Source of the DNA: Rotaria socialis
Lineage: Eukaryota; Rotifera; Eurotatoria; Philodinida; Philodinidae
DNA length: 64,000 bases
Assembly: GCA_905331475.1 (NCBI GenBank)
Contig: CAJNYU010002050.1
Location: 30,151-94,150, forward strand
Reading direction: 5' to 3'
Positions 32,695 through 44,959 of this stretch are shown one piece after another. Below the pieces are notes generated by a model that was given only the letters and a program-made list of their open reading frames with translations, searched no databases and was not told the DNA's origin. Within the stretch, counting starts at the first letter, position 1; each line of letters begins with the position of its first letter. Made by a program: the position numbers and the translations under genes.

Positions 32695-34197
32695 ATGATC
32701 ACGAGCAAATCATCTCATCTATTAGCAGTGCCGAATAAATTACCATTTGCGCCATTAAAAACACGTGATGATCATGATAAAATACCACTTCCCATTATAT
32801 ATCGACTACCTTCTTCAATTCTCATTACTACTTCTCAACCAGATGCGATCGTTTCTAATTGCCATGATGTGCACAGTTGGAAAAAATTTCGAAAAAACTC
32901 TTGGCAACTCATGGTACCGCGTCTATGGTCACACGTAGGCTTATTCATTATAGTACTGGCTTATATTGTATTTGGGGGTTTAGTTTTCTATTTTATTGAG
33001 TCGAACTATGAATCAACTATAGTTGAACAAATAAAAATAAAACATTTGCAAGGCATTCACAATATTCGTCAAATAGCTAACGATGAATTCAACTGGGTGT
33101 TAAATGGTTCGTTTGAATTACGATACACATTATGGCGAGGCATGCTATCACGTCTCGATGGTTATGATAATGTTGGTTGGCGTGTACAAGTTCATATTGA
33201 AAAATTTGATCGGCTGATTGAAAATGAACTTGCACGAATGCAAGCTGAACAAGAAAATTTGTTGGATAAACGTGATTCTGGAACAGATGCAGCCTTTAAT
33301 CAAAAGTGGGCATTTTCAACAGCTATGCTCTATTCAGCTACAGTTATTAGTACAGTTGGATATGGAAATATTACACCGAAGTCGATACTAGGCAAATTAA
33401 CAACATGTTTTTATGCTGCCATTGGAATTCCACTGATGATTATGTATTTNACTTGCACGAATGCAAGCTGAACAAGAAAATTTGTTGGATAAACGTGATT
33501 CTGGAACAGATGCAGCCTTTAATCAAAAGTGGGCATTTTCAACAGCTATGCTCTATTCAGCTACAGTTATTAGTACAGTTGGATATGGAAATATTACACC
33601 GAAGTCGATACTAGGCAAATTAACAACATGTTTTTATGCTGCCATTGGAATTCCACTGATGATTATGTATTTTTTTGTTAGTCGCATCGTCAGGCAGTAA
33701 TCGCAACGGTTAGGACTTCAAACGAAATTACCCTTCAAAGTCAATGAGATTAGTTTGAAAATTTTTTTGTTTCTAAATTTTAGATAAGACATCAAATTGT
33801 ACAATGTCAAGTACCTATCAAAGCTATACTGAGTGTTCTCATTTTATATATTGTAGTTGGTGCTGCTCTGTTCTCTAATTGGGAAGGATGGTCGTATTAC
33901 GATGCTGCTTATTTTTCATTCATTACATTTAGTACTGTAGGTCTAGGAGATTTAGTACCTGGCAAAGGAACATTAACAGAAAACAAAAATGGTAAATCAA
34001 TTCTATGTGCTCTCTATCTTCTGTATGGTCTTGTTATAATGACGATGTGTTTTAAATTATTACAAGATGATCTATTTGCCATTAAACGACGAATTTTGAC
34101 ACGTCTTGGCTTTGATACGTATCATCATTTTCATCATTGTCGTCAATCCTTTGACGATCGTCGATACGTAATACCTATTTGTGAAACTAATATTTAA
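32695..34197 (+). pseudogene. K2P potassium channel, copy 2 (deletion plus nonsense)
   Basis: Tandem copy of the channel at 29738-31104. Exon 1 starts with a clear ATG at 32695 after acceptor ttttatag and ends at 33739; exon 2 is 33784-34197, the same 414 bp as copy 1. The filters TVGYG and TVGLGD are intact. Relative to copy 1, 60 bp are missing just after MIMY, removing 20 residues of the distal M2 and following loop. The Gln codon after IVRQ is TAA (33698-33700). The protein would stop after the first pore. A single N at 33450 and a 222-bp exact duplication interrupt exon 1; that part is an assembly effect and not evidence of decay. Confidence 0.85.
33228..33672. other. Unmerged assembly overlap around N at 33450
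   Basis: Bases 33228-33449 and 33451-33672 are identical over 222 bp, separated by one N. The second copy runs on naturally into the rest of the exon, so the duplication is almost certainly two contig ends placed in series. Confidence 0.9.
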
Positions 34198-34753
34198 ATG
34201 TTCTTGTCTAGTTTTTTTTCTTTCACATTTGGTTTCCTTTTTTTGCGAATTTTTCAATAAAAAAGGAACTCAATGTACTATATTTTCGTTGATGTTATTG
34301 TTTTTTTATTTCATTGTCATGTTGACATGTCTCATTCAACTTTTGAACAGATATTTTTGAATTCGTGCTTTTATTCCATTGCCGTAAGTATCATTAGCAA
34401 AGGATAATTAAGTCTACGGTGATCATACCACTAATTAAAATGAATATTTTGATTTTAAGAATAGACTGTGACTTATATTTCGTTTTATTATTGTAAGGCA
34501 GAATACTTATGTCACACTTACGGTTATTTTGGGCATTGCTATTGTTTTGTAAAGTAGTAACAATTCGTACATCATTGAACTGTTTATTCTTTAGGCTTAT
34601 ACCGATATGTGCTGCCATCATTAGTACTATTCATTCTATTTGCTCATTGTGGTTTTCAATGACAATACAAGTAATTGAGAGAGAGAGAGAAAGAGAGCCA
34701 AGGAATATATCAGTGTTAATGATTCTTGTCAAAATCTGAAGGTTTTCTGAAAA
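34198..34753. other. Intergenic between channel pseudogene and ABCA gene
   Basis: Starts with a poly(A) signal (aataaa near 34255) and holds a (GA)n tract near 34677-34690. No gene supported. Confidence 0.45.
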
Positions 34754-37700
34754 ATGTTTTTGTATCATCTTCAACTGTTAATTGGAAAATCAGCTCGTTA
34801 TGCTTGGCGCCGTCGAATATGTCGATGTTGTCCTAAAATCTTATTCGAACTACTGATTCCGGCAATATGTATTCTTCTTCTATGTTTGCTTCGTTGGATA
34901 CATACACCTTCACCAAAAACTGATAATCAACAACAAACATCTAATAATATTAAAACATCTCGTATTCATTTAAGTGCGTCCTCAATAATTTCACAACAAG
35001 AATCAATTGAAATTTTCAATTATACATCAGTTTATCGATGTCCACCATCAAGTATTCCCATAGAAATTATTTCCAATAATTCATTCAATCGTTTCAAACG
35101 TTTATGTCCGAAAAGTCAATTTATTTTATCATCATCTGAATCATCCGTAGGAAATCTTGTACTTAATACTTCTTTAAAAACACATACCATCGGCTACCGT
35201 TGTCGATATGATAATCAATATTGGTGTCAAAATTCATTAGATAATGAACAAGATTCATCAGAAATTCAACATCCCTCTTCATATTTATGTTCACATAAAA
35301 ATGTTCAAAATTCAAATAAATTACTACGAGCTTACTTAGCTATTGAATCTCTTTTAAATCCACCATCGAAAAAGCACCAATTAGTTATTTTCACATGGCC
35401 ATGTTCATCCTATGAATCCGATGCTCTGTTTAGTATGGCTCCACGTTTTATGTCTATAATGATTTTTATACTTATCGATGGATGTATTTTATTTAGTTTT
35501 AATTTTCTTTTTCAAGAATTAATTCATGAAAAACATCAAGGCATAACTGAACTTCTTCGTTTACTTTCTATTCGTCCTTTACTCAACAGTCTCGCTTGGT
35601 TTTTACGTGTTTTTCTAGTACAATTAATAACAAGTGTATTTCTAATTTTAATATTAAAAAAATCATTCGACGGTGGAATTTATTTAACTCGTATATCTAT
35701 TTGGTTTGTTATTCCAACAATACTTCTTTGGACTGTACAAGTTCTATCACGATCTATACTTGTTGCTCATTTTTTTCGTACGATTTTAAAAGCATCACTT
35801 TGGTCATGGTTTATTTATTTCATTTCGTTTTGGTTAGCGGTTTCATCATCAGTGCGATTGCCAATCATTCTTCATCTTATTGCTTCAGCTTGGCTACCAT
35901 TCTATTCTGTTAAACGAACTTTTATTTTATTTTTTCAAATCAATACAGATTTAGGTCGACGTGCACATTTAATCAATGAAATTATGTTTGTTTGGTTAAG
36001 TATGTTCATCGGGAGTGTTTTAATGTGGATTTTAGCATCTTACTTCGAACAAATTCGACCAGGTAAATATGGCATAGCACGTCCGTGGTCATGGCCATTG
36101 GATTATATTCGTCATAAAAAAAATAAAAAGCAAAATCGACGAAATAGTACTAATGTTCATATGATTGAAACATCATCGAATGATCAAACAACTGTTCGAA
36201 TAGATAATCTAACAAAAACATTTGGTGGACGTAATGCTGAACAACAAACAGCTGTCGATCATATTTCATTTAAACTTGAAAATTCTACTATTTATGGTCT
36301 GATTGGTCATAATGGTGCTGGAAAAACAACTACTATGGAAATGTTATGTGGTTTATTATCATGTGATTGTGGTACAATTGAAATTCACAATAAAGATTTG
36401 TTTGAAAATCTACATGAACTTCAATCATGTATTGGTTATTGTCCACAACATGATATGCTGTTTGCCTATTTAACTGTTGAAGAACAGCTAGAATTCTATG
36501 CTTGTGTACGATCAAAAAGTAATAATATAGATCATAAACAAATAAAAGAATTACTTTCCATGATGAATATGAGTCCATATAATCAACAATTATGTCATAC
36601 ATTATCCGGAGGCATGCAACGAAAACTATCCATCTTGTGTTCATTTGTTGGTCAAGTTGATGTTATAGTTTTAGGTGAGTAGAAAATAAAACAATCATGG
36701 AGATATATGAATCAAATTTTTATCTTTTTATTTAGATGAGCCCTCGTCATCACTTGATCCAGTGGCTCGACGAATGCTTTGGTCATGGCTTCGAGAACAT
36801 AAAACAAATCGAACATTATTAATATCATCTCATTTATTAGATGAAGTTGAAGAACTTTGCGATTCCGTTATAATTCTTGATGCCGGTAAAATTCGTGCGC
36901 AAGGTACAATTCTTGATCTGAAACAGCAATATCGAACATCGGGCGATCGACTTCATTTGGCTACGATGCCATCGTATGTACCAAAGGAATGGATTATTGA
37001 TGAAAATAGTCATTACATACAAATACCAAATCGAAAAGAATTAATTCAATTACTTGAACATCTAGAAAACGATAAAATTCAATATTCTCTAGTTAATGTA
37101 ACACTTGATGATATTTTTCTGAAATTAACATCATCAGCGGACTCGTTTTCACAGGGTAAACAAAGCATGAAGTAAAATTTAGATCCATTGAAAGAAATTT
37201 TTTTTCTTGTATTTAGATGAGAATATCATCAAATCTCAAATTGAGAAATTATTCAATTTACGAACAAGTACTAAATCGACATATGTATGGTCTCAACAAG
37301 CATTAGCTGTTTTAATTCGACGAGGTCAAGTATTGCTAAAACGAGCTCGTCTTCTACCATTCATACTATTTCTTTATTTGGCTTATGAATTTTCATCACT
37401 CTATATGCCATCGTTTCCATCGCCATCTGAACGAATTCGTTATATCATTTCATCGCGTCCCGAATATATAAATAAATTAGATTTGAAAATTTTCGAAAAA
37501 AACTTCGCTCCAATTTTTAATTCATCACAAGAATTTCAACAATATCTATTAGGTAAAGTATTCTACTTCTTTTTCGATCTCCCTTATGATTTGATATAAA
37601 AAATAAAACTTTTGCTAGATTTACCAGCATGGCCATCGAATCATCATCGAAAAAAATCAATTGGCCTTCGAATAGTTTCTTCTGATTATTTCGAATGTTA

Positions 37701-39683
37701 TGTTCCATCGCCTATTCTATCGAATATGATTAGTACATGTCTACCGGTATTTTCAGTATTTTCCAATCGATCTATTTCTCCGTTACAACTAATCGATAGA
37801 CAACAAAAAACTTCATCGTCGCCATCTTCTACTGCATCTACTGGTTCGAATGATTCAATATTTTTTTGTTTTTATACATTACCACCTCGACTTCATTTAG
37901 CAATTATATTAATTTCACTCATATTAATTATTTCTGCAGCAATAGTTATTCAGGATTATGCTTCGGGTCTTTATTCCTATTCACTTATTCATGGTCTTCG
38001 TTCACCAATTCATTGGTCAATTACATTTCTCAGTGATTTTATTTTATGCATTCTATGGCTTTTTATTCTTATTTTAATAGCACGTTTTGTTCATCCGACA
38101 ACATTCAATGGTGCATTTTTCGCATTAACACCTCTTTTTTTCATTGTCAATCTTCCATTTATATATTTAATTGCAAAGTTATTTAGAGCACCAGTACTAG
38201 GCGCAACAGTAATTGTATTTATTCTTCAATTAGCACATGTTGTAAATACGTTTAAAGCGTTTATTGAAGTTGTTCGTGGTTATCGTAAGCTGACAATTTT
38301 AATACAATGTTTACGTTGGTTACTATTACTGGCATTTCCCAATGTGAATGTATTTACATTAATAGTAGCTGTACTGAGAAAATCTTCTTGTCCTCTTGAT
38401 GATTCATTGTTAGATAGAGAAGGAGAAGCATTATCACATGAACGTTATCCATATAAAATATTTATTCATACAATGATTTTCATTGTTCAATTTATTGTTT
38501 ATTTTATTCTACTTGTTATTCTTGATATATCAAAATTACGATTTTCTCAAAGTAAAATTAAAGGTCGAATAAATCAAGAAGAAGAAGATAATGATGTTCA
38601 AGAAGAAAGATATCGAGTAGAAACACTGCCGATTAAAGATAAACAAGAGCAAACTTTAGTTGTTGATAATCTTTCAAAATATTATCCTCATAGATCCATT
38701 CCAGCTGTTAATCGTTTAACATTTGCTGTTCCACGTCGACAATGTTTTGGTCTTTTAGGATTCAATGGAAGTGGTACGTTTCAAACTATGAGAATATATA
38801 GTGATACTCTTTTCAACGAGTAGTTTTTACTAGTTTGCTTCTACTAATACCCTATTGGAGTCCTGATAGTAGTAAAAAACCTATCTATTTCACAGTACAC
38901 TAAACTTATAACTCATATCTATTTATTATCTTAGGTAAAACTACCACATTTCGAATGTTAGTTGGAGAGTTACGACCAACAGGTGGCTATATCTATAAGA
39001 ACAAGGCTGAATCTATTGGTTATTGTCCGCAAGATGATATTCATTTTTCGGCTTTAACTGTTCTACAATCTATTGATTATATCTGTCGTATTCATGGCCT
39101 TGATCCAGCATTATTAAATAATTTAATTCTATCTCAATTTCAATTAGAAAAATATCGCCATCGTTTAGTGTCACATTTAAGCGGTGGGACATGTCGTCGT
39201 CTTCATTTAGCTTTATGCTTAATTGGATCACCAACACTACTTTTACTCGATGAACCAACAGCAAAAATCGATCCGCTATTACGTAGTCATATACGTCTTA
39301 TTTTACAACATCGTCCGATTGACACGTCAATTGTATTTGCTTCACATTCCATGCTTGAAAGTGAACAATTATGTGATCGTATAACAATACTTGTTCGTGG
39401 CAATGCAAGATGTTTAGGTTCACCTCAACATTTGAAAAATAAATATGGTATTAATTATCGTGTACGTCTAACATTACTTCAGTCATCATTTCAAATACCA
39501 TTACTTACATCAGTTGATAATAGCAATGAATATGTATATGCTGAAGGTAGTTTAGCACAATTATTTAAATTATTGGAACGATTAGTTGAACAAAATAAAA
39601 TCACATCGAATTTTACTGTCGAATTAACATCATTGGAACATATATTTTTGTCGTTACAACACTCTCAAGATATAAAAGTCTAA
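34754..39683 (+). CDS. ABCA: Full-length ABCA-type ABC transporter
   Basis: Five exons (34754-36674, 36736-37155, 37217-37552, 37619-38773, 38935-39683), all introns phase 1, give 1526 residues. Each half has a membrane domain followed by a nucleotide-binding domain. NBD1: Walker A GHNGAGKTTT, Q-loop GYCPQHD, signature LSGGMQRK, Walker B VIVLDEP across a splice junction, H-loop SSHLLDE. NBD2: Walker A GFNGSGKTTT (also across a junction), GYCPQDD, signature LSGGTCRR, Walker B LLLLDEP, SHSMLESE. The N-terminal helix followed by a long extracellular loop is typical of ABCA lipid exporters/flippases. It is shorter than vertebrate ABCA1 but in range for ABCA3-like members. All catalytic motifs are intact. 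Confidence 0.92.
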
Positions 39684-40773
39684 TTGAATTTCATCTACGC
39701 ATAGAGACGTCAGATTGCTGTGCTAGAATAGGCTCAGCGATAGAACAATTAGTTTTTCTAATTTTTTTTTTCTTTCCTTTGTAATAAAACCATTTTTAAT
39801 AATGCTATTTGCACTAATTTCATTCGAGTTTTTTTCTTTTTGGTTTATGTATCCTATTGGGTTAGCATTTTTCACGTTTTTACTGGTTTTTTTTTGTATG
39901 ACTCAAAAATAAAAGATTCATACGATCTATGCAATGATTAGTCGTGAAGCAAAAACTTTTTATATATTGATTAGTAAATGATTTGAACTTGTTGACCGCC
40001 CCTGGTGGATGAATTCTATAAGGTTCCTGGACACTGACCTATTGTCGGTTCCGACGGAAAAAATGACTTTCTTATTCACGATCAAATAAGCATTTTGAGC
40101 CATCAGAGCGCAAGGGCGTCCTAATACTTGTTCAGTATCACATATCTCTCTAAGGAGTACATGCTAGTATAACTAAAGCTGATTTTATCAAAATATCTGT
40201 TGTTTGAGGATCTAATAAATTATGAAATACTCAAGAGAGTAGAATATAAAGAAGATTGAACGAGACTAATCTTATGTTTCTATAAGCTATGTTGGAAATT
40301 CATTGCCATATTAAAGTCTATTTTTTTTTGCATGCACTACCTCATATGCAGATAACAATCTAGCGTATTAATCTTTACCCTTTCAAGATGCTCGAAATTG
40401 ATTTACTGATGTTAATATCATGAAAAGCAAATAACTAGTAATTTGATTATCTTTCTTGGTAAAAGCCGTTGATTGAAAAATAATTGAATTAGTTATTGCT
40501 GATTGAATCTATAGATAATAGTAGGTTTCTATCAGTTTTAATATATGCAAACCAAGCAATCCTTGTTTAGATTGTATATATGTATATAAATAATTTAATT
40601 CTCTCGGGAAAAGTCAATTGTTTCTGATGGCGACATCTCTTGGGATTTATATTTGATTTGTCAATCATCTGTATTGAATCAAGCGAACAAAATCATTTTC
40701 TGTTGTTCAATGGTTTTCTTTCGACGCCAAATTATTATAGATAAATATGTATATTGATTCTTAAATAAAAAAA
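39684..40773. other. Intergenic with a repeat fragment
   Basis: At about 40010-40085 a fragment with TGTCGGTTCCGACG and surrounding GGTTCCTGG matches the repeat at 49300-49400. A poly(A) signal for the ABCA gene (aataaa) lies near 39783. No gene seen. Confidence 0.45.
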
Positions 40774-41953
40774 ATGACTGATCTTTTTTCAATATCGGAT
40801 CGAATATCGTCGAAATCTCGACGAACCTATTCACAACGAAATGTTTCTTCACTGCATTTGGAATTGACAAAAAATTGTAAATTAATTAATGTAAAAACAT
40901 CGAAAACAACTATACTCAATCGAACGCTTAGTTTCAAACCATTACCAGTCACAAGGTTTGAATCATTCTTATTGGAAAAGTCAATAATATGAATTTATCA
41001 TTTTTATCCTATTCTAGTTCATCATTAACTAATGTAGAAAATACTCCGATGAAAAAGATTTCCAATGAATCGAACAAATCTAGTGTAGCTTCAAAAGCAC
41101 AAGAAATAATTGAGGAAACTCCAATTAAAGAAGAAACTATCGAAAATGATACAATGTCATCAGATAAAATGACGCGTGACATTCAAAAACTTGCTCATCG
41201 TCTTCGCTCTTCTATTCCATGTAAGTTTTTCTCAATACATCGAGATTAGTGTCAGCACTATTTTAAACGCTCAAAAGAACCTAGCTTGTATATATTATGA
41301 CAGTCTTACATTAGAGTCTATAGTCTTCGATATATTGTCTTCTCTAAACGCACGTTCTTTTTAGTGGGTTCTCTCAACATTGATCAGAAAAAAAAAGATT
41401 ATATTTCGTCTATCCTATAGGAAATTAGACATTGGCTGAATTGATGGTTGTTCCGAATTTTCTTTTCTTACAAAACATTCTCCAATGCTATTTCTTTTAA
41501 GTGTATGAAAAGTCCGTTTTTGATAATCAATCAACTAAACCGACTGCTCTTCATCTATCGCAAGTAGTCAATCGTGTGTCTCGTTGTAATTATGTTCTAA
41601 GAAATTTTGTTCGCGAAGCACAAAAATATTCAGCTACAACAAATGAAATACAAATAAAATCCGTTGTATCACTGCAATCAAGTGAAAGTAGCTATATTTT
41701 TCACATATGAAAAACAATCGCATAATATGTTTCTTGTTTTTTTTCTGAAGAAGGTCGACGTCGTCTTTTCATTGATTCTCCCAAACAAGATACAACTAGT
41801 TGCGCTTCTGAAAATCAACCACCAACAACGCCTCGAAAAGCCAGTGGTGTTATAAAACAATTATTCGCTTCTCCTTCACCATCTTTTAAACGAACTCCAT
41901 CGTCATCGAATATTAATTTTGTTGTTGATGATAAACGTCAAAAACTTTTCTAA
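40774..41953 (+). CDS. Unknown basic Ser/Lys-rich protein, first gene of a probable operon
   Basis: Four short exons (40774-40955, 41018-41220, 41502-41687, 41751-41953) keep phase and give 257 residues ending KRQKLF. It is hydrophilic, with SP and TP sites (RRRLFIDSPKQD, PPTTPRKASGVIKQLF, ASPSPSFKRTPSS) that look like proline-directed kinase targets, and a helical middle (DIQKLAHRLRSSI; LSQVVNRVSRCNYVLRNFV). The composition suggests a nuclear or spindle-associated protein, but I cannot name a family. The next gene starts 85 bp after the stop on the same strand. Confidence 0.6.
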
Positions 41954-42038
41954 TCTTGTTGTTTTCTTTTATCTTACGTTGTCAGATATATATACATATA
42001 TAAATACGAAATTCTCATTTTTGTTTTCTAGATGACTC

Positions 42039-43046
42039 ATGGGTATACGCTTTCGAGCGATATCTGGCTTGTTATTATTTATTTTTTTTATCGTATGGGT
42101 TCTATTACTAACTAACGAAGTAGATCAATCGTCGTATCCTCGAATATATGTAGCTGGTCCAGTAGCACCAAATTTCGATTACATACTGGAGCCCGGAGAT
42201 GATGTATGTTCAACACCGGAACCACTGCTTTTAATTGTTTATGTTCATTCAGCAATAGAAAATCGTCATCGTCGAGAATCAATACGTTCAACATGGGCAT
42301 CGCGTGCTATGTTCGGAAAACATATACGTGTTCTATTCATGGTTGGTTCAAGTCAAAATAGAGAGTTGATGAAACAAGCTCAATTTGAATTTGATACTTA
42401 TCGTGATATTGTTCAACAAACATTTATTGATGCTTACCGAAATTTAACATATAAAGGTATTATGGCACTGAATTGGATTTCACGTCATTGTAATCGAACT
42501 TCGTATGTATTAAAAACCGATGATGATATGTTAATAAATATGTTTTCGATTTTAAATCATCTTTATACTTTAACACATGTCTATCCAATGGAAGCATGGC
42601 ATTCGACGATAGCTTGTCTCGTGTGGACACGAATGCGTGTTACACGAGATCCAACATCTAAATGGTTTGTTTCATCTACTGAATATCCATACGAACATTT
42701 TGCACCTTATTGTTCTGGTTCTGCATATTTTATCACTCAAGATTTGATTCGACCACTATTTCAAGCAAGTCGATCGATGCCTTTTTTCTGGATTGATGAT
42801 TATTATATTACTGGTCTTCTTCCACAAGCAATTCGATCATCGGTTTATGTTAATTATTTATATATTAATTCTCTCTTTGTAATTAATATTGATCTAGTCG
42901 AACAACGTTTTCTTTCACCATTTGGTCTTTCTTCACTTGTTTTTGGTCATATGCCATTATCAGTCGATCGCCTTCTACACACATGGCAACATATTGTGAC
43001 AAACAGTCATTCAGCTTATAAATATCTGAATCGAACATCCCTCTAA
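42039..43046 (+). CDS. Beta-1,3-galactosyltransferase-like glycosyltransferase (GT31)
   Basis: Single exon, 335 residues, a type II membrane protein with its anchor at residues 8-26 (SGLLLFIFFIVWVLLL). GT31 motifs occur in order: RRESIRSTWAS, LFMVGSS, FIDAYRNLTYKGIMALNW, then YVLKTDDDM carrying the metal-binding DXD, YCSGSAYFITQDLI, and WIDDYYITGLL in the position of the conserved E/D-D-V. The enzyme should act in the Golgi, adding a beta-1,3-linked hexose to glycans. The acceptor-like tgttttctag sits seven bases before the ATG, consistent with trans-splicing of an internal operon gene. The frame is intact. Confidence 0.9.
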   Translation: MGIRFRAISGLLLFIFFIVWVLLLTNEVDQSSYPRIYVAGPVAPNFDYILEPGDDVCSTPEPLLLIVYVHSAIENRHRRESIRSTWASRAMFGKHIRVLFMVGSSQNRELMKQAQFEFDTYRDIVQQTFIDAYRNLTYKGIMALNWISRHCNRTSYVLKTDDDMLINMFSILNHLYTLTHVYPMEAWHSTIACLVWTRMRVTRDPTSKWFVSSTEYPYEHFAPYCSGSAYFITQDLIRPLFQASRSMPFFWIDDYYITGLLPQAIRSSVYVNYLYINSLFVINIDLVEQRFLSPFGLSSLVFGHMPLSVDRLLHTWQHIVTNSHSAYKYLNRTSL

Positions 43047-43108
43047 TCATTCATATTTTTTTTCTTTGTCAACCAAAGTCTTCCATATTTTTATTCTTTT
43101 AGATAGAA

Positions 43109-43496
43109 ATGGTTTGGTTTGAAATCATTCCATCACTTATTCTGACGGCAGGTCCACTTCTTCTCGTTGCTGCACCTACAATTTATATCGGCAATTGGTT
43201 TTTCCTTAACGGAAAAGTCAGTATTTTGTTTTTTCCGTTGTTAATCGTACAGTTGTTGTTATCATAAAAATTTGCTTATGATTTAGAAATATGGACCAAA
43301 AAATATGATGAAAGATGATCGAGATTATTATATGTATTTGCGAGATCGACGTATCACAGGAAATGAATATTATCCACGAGTATGTATTCTGTGTTGAAAC
43401 AATGATGAATTCTACAGTTCTGTTTCTTTTAAGGGCGTCGAAGCTATCGACGAGCGTCCCACATTGGTTAAACTCCGAAATCTTTGGAACATGTAA
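43109..43496 (+). CDS. NDUFA1: NADH dehydrogenase (complex I) MWFE subunit
   Basis: Three tiny exons (43109-43216, 43287-43379, 43434-43496), all phase 0, give 87 residues. The N terminus MVWFEIIPSLILTAGPLLL matches the MWFE subunit, whose name comes from its first residues, with its single membrane helix. The C terminus DRRITGNEYYPRGVEAID matches the conserved end. It is an accessory subunit of mitochondrial complex I needed for assembly. The acceptor-like tattcttttag lies 6 bp before the ATG and only about 55 bp after the stop of the glycosyltransferase gene, a typical operon spacing with trans-splicing. Confidence 0.88.
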
Positions 43497-44338
43497 AACC
43501 CTAACAGAGCTAGCTTGCTTGTGATTATTTCCTTTTTTTTTGTACTATAATAAATCAAATAGATTCTAGCGTCTTCATGAGTATTTCATATGATCCAACG
43601 GGACTATATATATATAATAGAAATGAGTTTTCTATATTTTTGAGTATAATTTTTGATTCTTGAGGGTGTGGGTGTGGTGGTCACCGTGTTCTCAAAACAG
43701 GCAACGTTACTAAAATAATTAGAAAGTCTTCTTCGTAAATTCTAAACTACTTTTCGTTTATTATGCATGCCTAATTTATTTGTCCGAATCACTATTTCCC
43801 TCTAATATTAACATGATAATGCAATTAGTGCTAGTTTCAGCTTTACACTACAAAATTCGAGATGAGTCAGAGAGCGACTCTTTACAGCACAGATTTCCAT
43901 GGAAACAGTGTTTTTTGACTTTATTGAAAATTTTGTGTTAATTTCGCTCATAATACCGTTTCACTTTTCTTTTCATAAGTTTCCTTTGAGCAAAATTCTG
44001 CAAAAGCTAAGATTCAGAATGCACTATCCCTATGAGAAAGAGTTGAGCTAGTCCACAGTTTCACTTTTCAAGTGAATTTCGTATTGTGTGGATGGAAAAA
44101 ATGACCGATGTCATTTAGAACATTTGACAATATCATTATTTCTACTTCAATATTGATAATGTTTTGCCAAAAAAACAATACAACATAATAATATATTTTA
44201 TGTGAGAATTTTATTGATTTCTAAAGCAAAATATCTATGTTGTTAAGACCACTGAACTATAACGTTTCCGATGGAGTCCATTGGATACTACTCTACTCCG
44301 CTAGATAGGCTGAAATTGATTGTTTATATGTGATATTT
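43497..44338. other. Intergenic
   Basis: Contains a poly(A) signal (aataaa near 43550) and a short TGTGGG-type tract. No gene seen. Confidence 0.4.
43664..43677 (+). repeat. Short TGTGGG tract (telomere-like)
   Basis: Two and a third units of GGGTGT, the same hexamer as the longer tract at 53224-53272. Too short to be significant alone. Confidence 0.5.
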
Positions 44339-44487
44339 AATGCGGTGCGAAGCACAGCATTTATGTAGTCCGTCACGAGTTTTTTTTTATTTTTATTATT
44401 TTTAATGCGATGCGAAGCAGAAGCATTTATGTTGTCCGTCGCGAGTTTTTTTAATGCGAAGCAGAAGCATTTCTGTAGTCCGTCGCG
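44339..44487. repeat. Three imperfect tandem repeats next to the gap
   Basis: Units start at 44339, 44404 and 44453. Each reads AATGCG..GCGAAGCA, then AGCATTT, TAGTCCGTC and GCGAG, and ends in a T run. The array runs towards the 100-N gap, which may contain more units. Confidence 0.8.
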
Positions 44488-44570
44488 TTTTTTTTTTTTT
44501 TTTACTCGAGATCGTACGCATCTTTTCTGTCGTTTTGTGACTCTATGATCTCGAGAACCAAAAATCGTAG

Positions 44571-44670
44571 NNNNNNNNNNNNNNNNNNNNNNNNNNNNNN
44601 NNNNNNNNNNNNNNNNNNNNNNNNNNNNNNNNNNNNNNNNNNNNNNNNNNNNNNNNNNNNNNNNNNNNNN
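44571..44670. other. Assembly gap of 100 N
   Basis: Exactly 100 N, the conventional size for a gap of unknown length. Confidence 0.99.
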
Positions 44671-44727
44671 AATATATGTCAAATTATAAATTATTTAACA
44701 AAGAACTTTTATCTGAGTAAAACACAA

Positions 44728-44845
44728 GCTTCGATTAATCGCGATTAATCAATATGATTTTTTGGCGATTATACGATTAATCGTTCTTTTCACCAAACAT
44801 TGCGATAAAGTATGTTTTAATCATTAACTGTTCTGTAAAATATGA
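44728..44845. repeat. GATTAATC-rich palindromic sequence
   Basis: The self-complementary motif GATTAATC occurs repeatedly (CGATTAATCGCGATTAATC at the start, again near 44772 and 44843). It sits between the gap and the hAT transposase fragment and may be subterminal sequence of that transposon (inference). Confidence 0.5.
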
Positions 44846-44959
44846 TTAATCAGTACTTTACGCCGATTTTTTTCAAAATCACAAAAATCGCGGCGATTTT
44901 CACGACATGGGTGTATATGGATAAATTTCGATGTGAAATTAACTGAGTCTTTTTAGATC

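Noticed and set aside
3457-33700. Link between the UUA-anticodon tRNA-like gene and the TAA in K2P copy 2
   Set aside because: Copy 2 also lacks 20 residues of M2, so suppression would not restore a normal channel; the stop in the ankyrin-ART gene is TGA, which that anticodon would not read.
35596-35913. Alternative frame inside the ABCA membrane domain
   Set aside because: Shadow of the real ABCA exon, which keeps phase across four introns and carries all ATPase motifs.
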